Part shown: one piece after another, positions 10,360-21,344 of the stretch
Layout: the number at the start of each line of letters is the position of its first letter
Position numbering within the stretch: position 1 is the stretch's first letter
Translations under genes and position numbers: made by a program
Source: Iris pallida
Taxonomy: Eukaryota; Streptophyta; Magnoliopsida; Asparagales; Iridaceae
Direction: 5' to 3'
DNA: 64,000 nt
Assembly (NCBI GenBank): GCA_029216955.1
Contig: JANAVB010044018.1
Span: 1,376,621-1,440,620 of the forward strand
Notes under the pieces: model-generated
Database searches by the model: none
The model's input: the letters and a program-made list of their open reading frames with translations, nothing else
Told to the model about the DNA's origin: nothing

Positions 10360-13043
10360 TGTAACGTCCCAGTCCCAAAATACTTAGGACTAGGTATGTA
10401 TCCATGCCAGCTGCATACATACGAAATATACTCCAATATATGGAAACCTCGTATGAATACATAAGTTGTAAAATACAGTAAACCAAAAGTAATCTAATCT
10501 CATCCACAAATAAAGAATAAAGATATCATATAATCAACTGTAATAAGTCTTTGTACAATACGTTGGGCGGAGACAAATCCACTACCAACAAGTAAGAAAA
10601 AATATACATGAAACTGAAATAATTTGGCGGGAGTAGCAAAGGAAGACCCAAGACACGTCATCTCCAAATAAATAGAGAAGATCGCGACCTCGGCTAGAAC
10701 ACCTACAATATCACAGAAGCACGCACACCTGGAGAGATAACCAGGTCCTCAGAGGGACGTAACAAGATACATAAAGAACATGCCACATAACTGAATATAT
10801 ATACCATGTCATAAATCATAAGTAAAGTAATAGTCCCACTCGTAACAAGATCCAATACCTCATCATCGAAACAGTGGACTACCCCTACAATCAAACAAGG
10901 ACAAGGGGTAGCACACTATGCCGCGATGAGACATTGTCCCAAGCTACTAATGGGACGGGGTGATATGACATTTGACGAGGGTTACCTGACCATTCTAATG
11001 TGTTTATGTAATAAGAACAAACCTTCAACGTATGGGCACTCTGGCTCAGTAGCAGTAATCTCGGGTATGGTCCCATCAGGATACCAGGGACCTCAAAGCA
11101 TAACATTCATCGAATGTCAGAGGCCAACAGTAAATCAGGTATCAGGATCCAGGACCGTATCTCCCGCGGAGATAACCGGCAATAGGGAAGTGCATACGTG
11201 GCCCATACGTTAAGGAACTGTTCTTTCCACCCAATGCCTAACAGAGTCACATCTATGACTCATATACCTCTACTAACTGCTAAGTCTCCTAACATGCCTC
11301 TATTAGCAGTTAGCCCTGACGCATGTGCATGGGAGATAGCCCACACGCAAGAACCTCTACATGCTACTCATCTCACACATCCTCGTGGTATAACTGTGTC
11401 AAGGTGTATGCGATACACTACAGAAGGTGGTCCCTTAACTCTAGGTCCATATGCAATCAAAGGATAATAACAAAGTACAACTAATATCACTGAGCAGACA
11501 GTAAATCAAGAACTGTAAGAACTAGAAATAAATAAACAGTGATATGTAATAAAATGCAAACTGAATATAAACAGTATAATGGCAAGGTATCTTGCCTGAG
11601 GTTATGTGCAAAAGAGAATAATCCAGTAGCTCGAACAAACAAATAAACGAAGCAAGAAAAGCCAAATCCCGTAGATGACTCCGGATGCTGCAACAAACAT
11701 CACAAACGAGTTTGGAATAAAAGATATACCTAGGAAATGCCTGTCCAAAAGTTAAATTCTGGAATAGGAGCAAAATCATAATTTTGGGTCAAAACGATAT
11801 CCGCCGTTGGATCCGCTTTGCACCAAAATGCGTGCCAATATCTACGGTTTCTAAAGTCGTCAAACTACATGTCTATATATTTGTTTCGATGAGGCGAACC
11901 CAACGGTATGTCCAATTTTGGATTCTGGTGGGCCGTGCACAAAATCACCCGTTGAGTGGGATTGTGGGCCCGCCAAAATGGCGTCCCAATCAACCTTCTC
12001 AGAATTGAACCAAACTTGGCTCACAGGGCCAGAAAAATATTTCAAGTCCAATAGCGCAAGTTTTGTCACAATTTGATGAGTGTACACGAAGTTGTGACTT
12101 AATTTGCAAAAGGTCGATACGGGGGGTATCTCGACGGATACGTACTGATTTTGTCGCGCACATGCAACGAAATCGGGTTCTGTCAGTTCCCACACGTCGA
12201 CAACATCCATATGCGCCTTTCGATAGATATAGTGCGTGACCACGTCGCCAGGTTTGTCGGGGCGCACGCCGTATCGAGTGTTTTTTTTCTACTTTTTGAA
12301 AACAGAATTTATATTTTTTTCGTAAAACTTTAACAACGTGTAACGTTTTACACACTAAATGAAAAGTGAATCCAGAAGGTGCGTTACAATCTCGGTTATG
12401 TTGTCTTTGACTGTCTTTAATTAGTTTCTACAAAATCCTATTGTACAGAAAAAAAAGTGGCCGACAAGTTGGTGTTTTACAACAGTTTTTAATATTCCAA
12501 AAAAGTAGTTTTTTCTCCAACTTTGTCTCGATTTTTCGAGCAAGTTGGATGGCCATGTCGAAATCCACATGGGGGATCTCGAAGAGGGTCATGTGGGCTT
12601 TCTACACGAATTTACGGATCAAAAATCGGAGTAGAATTGACAGAGAAATTGATCGGGAAAATAGGATACCTTAAAGTGAGAATCTGTTGTTGTTGTTTGT
12701 TGTTGTCATCGTTGTCGTCGTTTGATGTTGTCGCCATAGCCGCGGGACTGCTGTGGCTGCGGACACGGCCAAGGAGAGGAGGAAGAAGAAGGAAGGAAGG
12801 AGGAGATTAGGGTTTTTGTTGGGTTGTGAAAACATAAATTATATATATATGAATTTGGCCTGGGGGTGTTCGGCCTTGAAGAGGTTCTGAAGGGGTCGGC
12901 CCCATTGGGCGCACAATGCAGTGAAGGCAATGTCGATGCTGCTTTATTCCTTTGTTTGTGATGTGGGTGGTCGGGTGGGGCCGACCACCCATTTCCTTAC
13001 TACTATTTTTTTCCTTCTTTTTCTTTTTCTTATCTAATCAAAA

Positions 13044-13045
<2 letters not shown>

Positions 13046-13134
<89 letters not shown>
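13046..13134. repeat. (TA)n microsatellite at the insertion edge
   Basis: About 44 TA units directly follow the last normal LTR sequence (AATCAAAACTT) and precede the inverted LTR segment. Confidence 0.95.
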
Positions 13135-13140
<6 letters not shown>

Positions 13141-13263
13141 TTGAGTTGATTTATTAAGGATTGAATTTATATATATATGTAGATATGCTCAAATATATTA
13201 AATAATTGGATAGTTGACTTTTAAATGGTATTTGATTTTAAATAGATTTTTTGGTGTATTTAT

Positions 13264-13356
<93 letters not shown>

Positions 13357-14681
13357 ACCAAACAGCATTTTATTGAATAAGAAAAGTGGCTCTAAACGAG
13401 CAGTACAGGTGCGAGGACTCAAACACACAAAAAAGTCCTGGAAGACCGCGTTTCTAACTCTCGAGTGGCCGAAGCCCTCGCTCCTCCCGGCGCTCCCCGC
13501 CCAGCCGGCTCTCCCTCCGACGTCCGCGCCCCCCCTCGTGGCCGACGGTCGTGGCCGCGCCGCGCTCTCCAGGCCATTCCTCCCATATCCTGGCCCCCGC
13601 GCTGTGGCCGTCGACGCGCGTCTCCCCTGCTTCGGCGGGACCCCCGGCGGTGGTCGGAGGACCCTTGCCTGCGGCGCAGCCGCCCTCGGCGTCCACCCCC
13701 CGCTACGCGTTTTGTTGTCTCCCTCGGCCACTCGCTGGTGGCCCTACCTCCTCCAGGTGGTAGGCTTTTGGCCCCGGAGGTCGAGCACCCCGCTCCCTCC
13801 GCCCGGCGGCCTCGCCGCCGGCGTCTCGTTCCTCTGCCCATCGTCTTCCCCCAGGACTTCCTCGGGTCGACGCTCCTCTTCCGTTGGCCCTCCCTCCGAC
13901 CGTCGCTGGGCCCCCCCTCCCCTATCGTCGGGCCCGGCCTCCCGTCCTCCTTCGTTCGCGCTGGCCGGCCGCGCTCCTCCCCACCGACCGTAAGCCCCCA
14001 CTACCCTCCCCTCTCGCCTCCCCCTTCCCCGTCCTTCGCCTCTCTCGGCGCTCCCTGGCAGCCGTCGGGCCAGTCGCTGGAGCTCCTTCGCCCCCCCCGC
14101 CGGAGTCTCCTGACTCCGGCCCGTGCTGTCCCTTCCTCACTCTCCGTTCTCTTCCCGTCGGCTGCCGGCGCCCTTCGCACATGCGACCGCGCCTCCGGCT
14201 TCCGCTGAGGCTCCGCCCGTTCCCGGTGGCTCCCCCGCCCCCCGTCCGGCCTCTCCGTAGGCGCCGCCCCCTTCTCGGCCTATCCACCATCCCTCTCGGT
14301 CCCCATCGCGGGAGAGGGCCCGAGACCCTCACGGTCTCCAACGCGGGGAGGGGCCCGAGACCATCGAGCCGCGCGCCCGCTTTGGGCAGTGTGCCCATTG
14401 GGCTGTGGGCCTTTGCGGTTTCCCTCCCCCCCCAGCGGATTTTAAATTTTGATTTTTCAAAATTTGCATCCAAAAAAAAATCTCTGGCTTAGAGCCCACA
14501 CACCCCCACCTAGGGCCCGCGCCTACACCCGCACATCACTTTCATTTTCGAACTCCTGAACATTTTCGGTACCTTTATGTGTTTTCTACTTTGTCTTCCA
14601 GGACTTTTTTGTGTGTTTGAGTCCTGGCACCTGTACTGCTCGTTTAGAGCCACTTTTCTTATTCAATAAAATGTTGTTTGG

Positions 14682-14715
<34 letters not shown>

Positions 14716-14830
14716 CAAAAAATCTATTTAAAATCAAATACCATTTAAAAGTCAACTATCCAATTATTTAATATATTTGAGCATATCTACATATATATAT
14801 AAATTCAATCCTTAATAAATCAACTCAAAA
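13135..14830. mobile_element. GC-rich insertion between inverted arms inside the LTR
   Basis: Outer arms: 13141-13265 is the reverse complement of 14711-14828, both copies of the same LTR segment. Inner arms: 13354-13441 is the reverse complement of 14602-14690; the right arm ends CTTATTCAATAAAATGTTGT. TA tracts separate the arms (13267-13353 and 14688-14711). The centre, 13450-14510, is very GC-rich and reads open in several frames on both strands, which is a composition effect. The inner arm resembles a retroelement 3' end with AATAAA. It could be a foldback-type element, an inverted LINE derivative or a Pack-type transposon. Confidence 0.6.
13267..13353. repeat. (TA)n microsatellite within the left arm
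   Basis: About 43 TA units lie between the inverted LTR segment and the inverted 3'-end-like arm. Confidence 0.95.
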
Positions 14831-15464
14831 TAATAATAATATTCAAATAGAAAAACATGTTTATTAAATCTCCACAAAATAACTTTAATAATAAATTAAT
14901 GAAATCGTCCCAATGGGTGCACTTATACCGCACACCCTTTCCCGGGTCCACAAAATGTACAATTTTGTAAAATATTATTTAATAATAAAATACCAATAAT
15001 TGCACAAATAATTAAATAATTTTAAATTGTACATGAAATTCTAAAATAATTTAGAAATTATTTTTACGTACATAAAATATGTCTACATGGCCACTTTGGT
15101 CCCACCACGTGCCTACCTGGACTTAAATTCGGTTCGAGCCCAATTCGGACTGAATTAGGCAAACCGGATCTTCTAAAAATCAATATATAAAATAATATTT
15201 AATTAAAATACTTTAAATAAGTCAATTCACAATTTGGTCTGGTTTTCCTAGTTTGGACATCACCATGGCTAGGCTTCCCCCGGCATTGCTAATGTACTAG
15301 TTAAGGCACACTGCTACATCTTCCGTGCCAAAATTCATGGTAGTCTTGTGTCCCAAAATTCAACAATGGCTAAGGTCATTTCTAATGAAATAAAAATCAT
15401 CATTTGCATAAATTAATTTTTAAGTCTAATAAAATAATAATAATAATAAATAGGGGGTTTTACA

Positions 15465-15469
15465 AGTAT
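15465..15469. repeat. TSD AGTAT, right copy
   Basis: Matches 3502-3506 exactly. Confidence 0.9.
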
Positions 15470-15470
15470 T

Positions 15471-15863
15471 GCAAGGAGACCCTCATCTGGGGGGTTCCCA
15501 TCAACCACAGAGGGTGTCTATTTAGGCACTCGATCCAAAAAGAAGCTTCCGGCACCCGGGGGTGCACCTTCGGCCTCCTTGAGAGTAGATGAAGCTGGGG
15601 GTAGCAGTCCCCTCAATGTATGCGACAACCCAGTGTACCAAGAGCACATACAGGGGGTAGAGGTCCCCCAGAACTGCGCAACAGACTTGGATCTCCCTGA
15701 GGACCACCACCCTCACCAAGATAATGTGGCTTCCTGCATGGGGGTAGCACCCCTTTCGAGTCAGACGAAGATGATATTCCGACATTCTCTGACGATTTCT
15801 CTATACAAGGGTACGGCACCGAGAGTACCTCTGCCACAATCCCTTCCACCTCTACCCACGTGA
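15471..15863 (+). CDS. N-terminal gag-proximal frame, right fragment
   Basis: A frame open from the insertion junction to the stop at 15863. It begins with a basic/proline region (TRSKKKLPAPGGAPSAS). It is in phase with the frame ending at 3506 once the nested element and one TSD copy are removed, so it was one frame before the insertion. No family domain is visible. The main gag frame follows 11 bases later in another phase. Confidence 0.5.
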   Translation, partial: ARRPSSGGFPSTTEGVYLGTRSKKKLPAPGGAPSASLRVDEAGGSSPLNVCDNPVYQEHIQGVEVPQNCATDLDLPEDHHPHQDNVASCMGVAPLSSQTKMIFRHSLTISLYKGTAPRVPLPQSLPPLPT

Positions 15864-15874
15864 GGACAGTCTTT

Positions 15875-17074
15875 ATGGCTGACGATGATCATAAAGCGCC
15901 TTCTGACCAACAACGGCTAGAAGTGCTGGAAGCCATGCTCCTGTCCTTAGTCAAGTCCGTGGACGGGATCAAAGCCGTCTTGCCAACTTAACCAGCAAGG
16001 ATGCCCGGACAAACAAGCTTGGGACCCGCAGTCAACGCGGACTCCAACACGACTGCCCCTCCTTTGGGTGATGATCCCATAGCGGCATCCGTTCCTTCAG
16101 CTGCAGATGAAGCCAAGGAGGCAAGAAGGGAAGTCCAGGAGCTTCGGGCAATGTTCAATGCCCGAGACTCCTCTTGGGATCTCAGAATACGGCAACCATA
16201 TCCCGTTGCATGGAGAGACGTACCTTTTACACCATGGTACAAGCCGTTCCATATCGATTCTTATGATGGAAAGACCTTTGCTAGTCGGTACATGACTTAC
16301 TTTGAAGTCACAACCGATCACTTGCCGCATAGTGACGCCATCCTCATGCGATTATTCATCGAGGCATGGGAGGGGGTCGCGTTCGACTGGTATCGCAACC
16401 TTCCCAACAACTGCATTCACTCTTTTGACGGCTTCAAACACATGTTCCTGGAAAGATTTTACGAAGTAGGGCATGACGTAACGATGTCGTCTCTCATGGA
16501 CGTCGTTCAGGGAGAAAGTGAGCTAACAAGGAACTACATCGAGTGGTTCCGCCAAACCGCAATGAGATTGCCCCAAGGCAATCCCGAGAGCTCCTTGATT
16601 GAAATCTGCCAAAAGAAGTTGCTCCTTGCAATTAGCCTCTTGATGGGTGACGATCAGTTCAGGGATTGGACGACCTTCATCATAAGTGCTACCAACGTAG
16701 AGACAAAATTGAAGAAGGCTCGCCAGCTGGGATTACACATCCTAGATGGAGAAGATAAGGGCAGATGTCCTAGGTCCACCTCCAGTAACAGCAACAGTGG
16801 CACCACCACCAACCGGAACAATATGGGCAAACAGGCCATGGTCACTGATGCGACTCAGAAGCCCGAACAAAAACAGACGGAAGGTCCATGGCCCAAGGTC
16901 AATCACTCATTTAAAGATAGTCATGTCAAACCTATCTTCGATATGCTCTTGCAAGGGGTAGGATCCAGCTCCCTCCACCAAGGCGCGAGCCCCGAGCAGC
17001 AGAAAAGGAGGACCCAAAGTATTGTCACTTCCACCACTATGTCTGTTACACCACTCATGATTGTTTCTAATTGA
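15875..17074 (+). pseudogene. gag: Retrotransposon gag (capsid region)
   Basis: The frame begins with ATG at 15875 (MADDDHKAPS), has one in-frame TAA near 15988, then is open from 16001 to 17074. The central part around 16240-16740 matches the plant retrotransposon gag domain: FEVTTDHLPHSDAILMRLF, GVAFDWYRNLP, F..FKHMFLERFY, SLMDVVQGESELTRNYIEWF. This capsid-like domain assembles the particle around the RNA. Near 17010 the frame shifts, and the alternative frame carries the zinc-knuckle-like CHFHH...TTHDC segment. At least one stop and one frameshift make this copy non-functional. Confidence 0.8.
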
Positions 17075-17841
17075 AGCGGTACATTCAGAGTCTTATCGAC
17101 TCCAAGGCTCTGTCGATAGACTTTGAAGAGGTTGTCGTGGCGGCAAACATGGTGACTATTTAGTTCGGCGACTTCCTTCCAACAAGCACTCCAGACGGGG
17201 TCATACCTGTCCTTCGGGCAACGATGGAAGTTACTAATCTTCCACCAGTCCGGAGTCAAATATCTGGATTGGTACCTCTCACCACATCGCGAGGAGAGAT
17301 CATGTGGGTGCATCCAGACTTGGTGCCCGAAGTTACCCAGGGGGTGTCATCTCCTACCAGCAAGAAAAAGGGAAGGAAGTCTAGATCCTGCCATACAAAT
17401 TCGGCCGAGGCTGAGGAAGCTGCAGTCGTTGTTACCCGGTCTAGAGCACAAGTCCAGCCCGTACGGGATAACTCAGCCGAAGATCCTCAGCCGGCAACGT
17501 TACCTCCCTCTGATGTTCCAAGGTCATCTCAGCCTCCATTGGCGGATAAGTCCAAGATAAAGGAGACCCGTTTCGATAGGCCACTCCGCAATAATGCACC
17601 TCAGGGACTGGAGAGACCTTACAACTTCGACATATTAGCACAATTGGCTAATACGCCAGCGAAGTTGTCGCTATACGAGCTCCTAAGGCTCTCCAAGGAT
17701 CTTCGTATCGCATTAAGCGAAGCACTCCAGAATGCTGACGCCTACTTAGCTCAGGTCAAGCCTCCAGGGGAAGACCTGCCAGCAGATTTACAGGGCGACG
17801 ATAGCACAAATGCAATACCCAACATCATATTCACTCCTTAG
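17010..17841 (+). pseudogene. gag C-terminus and linker to the protease
   Basis: After the frameshift, the frame carries KYCHFHH..C.TTHDC followed by a stop (TAA) and LKRYIQSLIDSKAL. This pattern is typical of the zinc-finger end of plant gypsy gag, where the sequence after the finger reads LK..IQ.LID. Another stop (TAG) lies at 17161. The frame 17224-17841 then reads through a proline/serine-rich linker into FDILAQLANTPAKLSLYELL, a conserved stretch that precedes the protease in many plant gypsy polyproteins. Confidence 0.65.
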
Positions 17842-18320
17842 GACATGTTGATCAAGTCCAATTTGCATGATCGCCCCTTATACTACACTAGATACATAGG
17901 CGACATCAAGGTGGATCGAATGCATATCGACCCTGGCTCGTCAATAAGCATCATCCCGAAAAGCCTGCTCTAACTTCTTGGCATCCCTATGCATCGGCAA
18001 GTAGCAACCAACACTGCCATTAGCGGTTTTAACTCGGGAAGAAGCTATCCCCTAGGGAAGATCCGGTTGAAGTGCCAGATTGGTGACCTGAAGACGGAAG
18101 TTACCTGCTACGTCATAGATGCAGACACCTCCTACAACATTCTCCTGGGACGTCCGTAGATACATGACTATATGATCATGCCATCCACCCTTCACCAGTG
18201 TTTCAAGTATGTCAGTAAGCACGGTTCCGTGAAAACTGAATTTGTCGACATTGATCCCTTCAAAGGGGTTGAATCTTATTACTTTCGGAGGCTTGTCTAT
18301 ATGACGAATCTAGGAAGCAT
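17842..18320 (+). pseudogene. Retroviral-type aspartic protease
   Basis: The translation in phase with the upstream frame shows HDRPLYYTRYIGDIKV, then HIDPGSSISIIPKSLL with the D-x-G-S active site used by this plant gypsy group, then the flap-side region and NILLGRP before a stop where W is usual. In-frame stops occur at 17839-17841 (TAG), about 17971 (TAA) and about 18158 (TAG). The enzyme would cleave the polyprotein. No reverse transcriptase follows, which is the main evidence that the element is non-autonomous. Confidence 0.7.
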
Positions 18321-18439
18321 ATAACTGACGAGCTGGAAGCCATCACAGGGCCAGAAGAACCCTTGAGAATTCGTCTCCAAGCCCGCAAACTGGGTAAGGC
18401 CGCACCCCTTGTCGTAACCTTGCATAAAGAGGTGCTCGG

Positions 18440-18780
18440 TTCTCCTGCCACACCTATGCAGTTGGAACCAATGGTCATCCGTCTCCCGAGATCCAGCCAG
18501 GAGCCAAAACCTGTCATAGGACCAATGGTGATCCGGCTGCCAAAGTCCAATCAAAGGCAATAGGAAGATGCAAGGCCCTCTGTAACTCCAATGGTAATCC
18601 AATTGCCAAAACCTACTCCAAGACGACTAGAAGACACAAAGTCCCTTGCTGAGCCCATTGTCATCCGTCTTCCCAAGACGAGCCAGCAGCCAAGTGTCGA
18701 TCCAACACTCTCAAGCAAATCAATACATCAAACGGAACCCTTGATGGTCAAGTTGCCCAAGATAGCATCCCGACCTCTAA
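18440..18780 (+). repeat. Peptide repeats of the PMVIRLPK type
   Basis: A frame broken by one TAG at 18560 contains five spaced copies of a short motif: PMVIRLPR, PMVIRLPK, PMVIQLPK, PIVIRLPK and PLMVKLPK, separated by 17-30 residues rich in S, Q and P. They lie where pol would normally start. I do not recognise a family. Confidence 0.65.
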
Positions 18781-18842
18781 GCTCGCAGGGGGTAGCCAAG
18801 GAGGACGAAGAACTCGCCAAATACTTGGTTACAGGTGGATAG

Positions 18843-19144
18843 TCCCTCTCCTTATGATGTGACAACCATCCATAACGTAAGCTGACTTGCTCCCATTAAA
18901 GATGCCTACTTCCTAGTCTCAGGCATCTTTGGCCGAAATAAAGGATCTCAACCCTTCATACCTTAAGAGTTTGATCTTGAATCCGATACTAGGAGACTAT
19001 CGCTCTACCTGTATAGTCCTCAGGCCAATTACTTCATACAAAAATAGGGGTACGACATGGAGGCTACCCCAGGTCTGAATTACGGCAGCAGTCGGCGATC
19101 GCCTCTGCAGATGTCAACTCCGACATTATTATGGCAAATTCCTA
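18843..19144 (+). other. Non-coding stretch after the protease
   Basis: No frame or motif recognised. It separates the peptide-repeat region from the tandem-repeat block. Confidence 0.5.
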
Positions 19145-19370
19145 AAGAAATACTATGTCTAAAGGACATGCTGGTACTCCCTCAAAACCATCACATCTCT
19201 CTGAGTGGCGAGTCATATACGATAGTACCGCTGAACTCACACTCCATCATATCTCCCTGAGTAGCGAGTCACGTACGATGATACCTCTGAACTCACACTC
19301 TATTGCATCTCCCTGAGTGGCGAGTCATGTACGATGATACCTCTGAACTCCTACTCTAATGCCTGCCCAG
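19145..19370 (+). repeat. 56-bp tandem repeat
   Basis: CTGAGTGGCGAGTCA-like blocks start at 19201, 19257 and 19313, exactly 56 bp apart. Each ends in a CTCTGAACTC-type segment. Confidence 0.8.
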
Positions 19371-19489
19371 TTCATCATTATCCCTGAGCAAACTTCCTGG
19401 TCCTGATTATCGTGTGTCATGTCCATATTACCTCTGATACTGATAATCTTCCGACTTAACACCTGTACCCCAACTCGGGATAAAAGACA

Positions 19490-19830
19490 CGGTATTAAGA
19501 CCACAAAACCTATCACCTCTGGTGGGTTTTGTTTCAAATCTATTACCCGCACCGCCAGTGCGCAGAAGGGTAATAGGTCCACAAAAGTTATCGTAACCTA
19601 TTACCCGCACCACCAGTACGCAGAAGGGTAATAGGTCCATAAAGGTTATCCTAAACTATTATTCACACCATCGGTATACCAATGAGTAGTAGATCCACAA
19701 AATATCATTCAAATCTATTACCCGCACCGTCAGTGCGCAGAAGGGTAATAGGTCCATAAAACTCATCCTAATCTATTACTCGTACCGTCAGTGAACAAAA
19801 AGGGTAATAGGTCCACAAAATTTCCCAATG
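19490..19830 (+). repeat. 58-bp tandem repeat with a hairpin in each unit
   Basis: Five to six copies, spaced 58-59 bp, each contain CTATTACCC about 20 bases before GGGTAATAG. These arms are perfect inverted repeats with GCAC/GTGC also able to pair inside. Copies are marked by GGGTAATAGG at 19568, 19626, 19743 and 19802, with a degenerate copy near 19684. Confidence 0.8.
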
Positions 19831-19884
19831 GAAAAACACAACCACATCCATATTACCTCTGAGTTATTTTCCCGTCCATCACAA

Positions 19885-21000
19885 ACAAACCACCCAATAC
19901 ATAGAACTTCCACGTTAATAGCACCTCTGAGTTGTTCTGTGTATCCCTATTAAGCCTACTCCTACCATGTCCTCATTACCTCTGAGTAGGGAGGCTCTAC
20001 TTTAGACCCATATTTACCACATTCTCATTACCTCTGAGTAAATATGTTGGTTTTCTCTCCACTTATTATCTGTACTCGCATCGCCAGTACACAAAAAGGA
20101 TAATAGGTCCACAAATGTCCTCTGTTAACAATAAATGTTGTATTAGGTCCTCTAGTACATGCACCCCTTTTTCACAATCATATGCTTCTGGAACCCAGTT
20201 ATTCTGTGGCATTCATTACCCGTTACGTAGAACTTTCACGTCCATATTACCTCTGAGTTGTTCTATGTATCCTCATTAGGCACACTCCTACCACGTCCTC
20301 ATTACCTCTGAGTAGGAAGGTTGTACTTTAGACCCATATTTACCATGTCCTCATTACCTCTGAGTAAATATATTGGTTTTCTCTCCACTTATTATCCGTA
20401 CTCGTACCGCCAGTACACAAAAAGGATAATAGGTCCACAAATGTCCTCTGTTGACCACAAATGTTGTATTAGGTCATCTAGTACATGCACCCCTTTTTCA
20501 TAATCATATGCTTATGGAACCCAGTTGTTCCGTGGCATTCATTACCCGTTATGTAGAACTTCCACGTCCATATTACCTCTGAGTTGTTCTATGTATCCTC
20601 ATTAGGCGCACTCCTACCACGTCCTCATTACCTCTAAGTATGAAGGCTCTACTTTAGACCCATATTTACCACGTCCTCATTATCTCTGAGTAAATATGTT
20701 AGTTTTCTCTCCACTTATTATCCGTACTCGCACTGCCAGTACACAAAAAGGATAATAGGTCCACAAATGTCCTTTGTTGACCACAAATTTTGTATTAGGT
20801 CCTCTAGTACATGCACCCCTTTTTCACAATCATATGCTTCTGGAACCCAGTTGTTCCGTGGCATTCATTACCTGTTACGTAGAACTTCTACGTCCATATT
20901 GCCTCTGAGTTGTTCTATGTATCCTCATCTGAGTTCACTCCCACCATGTCATCATTACCATCAACCCTATATTTACCATGTTCTCACCACCTCTGACTAA
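19885..21000 (+). repeat. 326-bp tandem repeat
   Basis: The marker GAGTTGTTCTATGTATCC starts at 19929, 20255, 20581 and 20907, exactly 326 bp apart. Each unit contains three ATTACCTCTGAGTA-like boxes and a hairpin TTATTATCC...GGATAATAGG related to the 58-bp repeat. The last copy is partial and diverged. Confidence 0.88.
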
Positions 21001-21200
21001 ATATGATGGTTCCCTCTTTCAACTTATTATCCGTACTTAAAACAAGGTACACCAAGGATGATAAGTCCACATAAAATTCCCAGCAGAAGTACCCAAACCT
21101 ATCACGTCCATGCTACCTCTGATAGGATTGCCACACCTAAATAACTCTACTTTCCATGCTTCTTAGTCAAAGTATTCCAAATTTACAATTTGAAAACTTT

Positions 21201-21211
21201 GAAGGGGGTCT
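21201..21211 (+). other. Polypurine tract
   Basis: GAAGGGGG followed by TCT ends one base before the TG of the right LTR, the expected site of plus-strand priming. Confidence 0.6.
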
Positions 21212-21282
21212 TGTAGAAGCATAGAAAATATTGTTTTTAGTTCCTCATCGGAAAGGAGAAGAAGAAAGGGCTCACTCCATTC

Positions 21283-21290
21283 TATAAATA
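21283..21290 (+). promoter_or_regulatory. TATA box of the 3' LTR
   Basis: TATAAATA at the position conserved with 421-428. Confidence 0.55.
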
Positions 21291-21344
21291 GAGTCCCCTT
21301 GCCTCCTTTGAAAAGGGCACCAACTTCCCTTCACTCCTTCTAAC

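Larger units (their letters stand above)
3507..15464 (-). mobile_element. LARD-like LTR element nested in the gag-protease element
   Basis: Two LTRs (3507-7041 and 10360-15464) flank 3.3 kb of internal DNA with no coding capacity, all between AGTAT duplications. The orientation is read as minus: next to the left LTR the reverse strand has the block TTTCGAGAACGAAATT then a purine run GGATAGGA before TGTAAAAC, as seen before the 3' LTR of plant chromovirus-type gypsy elements. Long LTRs plus non-coding internal DNA fit a large retrotransposon derivative. I found no convincing primer site next to 10360. Confidence 0.85.
10360..15464 (-). repeat. 5' LTR of the LARD-like element (right copy, with insertion)
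   Basis: It starts TGTAACGTCCCAGTCCC and ends GGGGGTTTTACA. It is about 1.57 kb longer than the left LTR, because positions about 13040-14710 contain a rearranged insertion absent from the left copy. Confidence 0.85.

Noticed and set aside
13419..14492. Several long overlapping frames on both strands in the GC-rich core
   Set aside because: They are proline/arginine- or glycine-rich on both strands with no family motif. High GC makes stops rare, so composition explains them.
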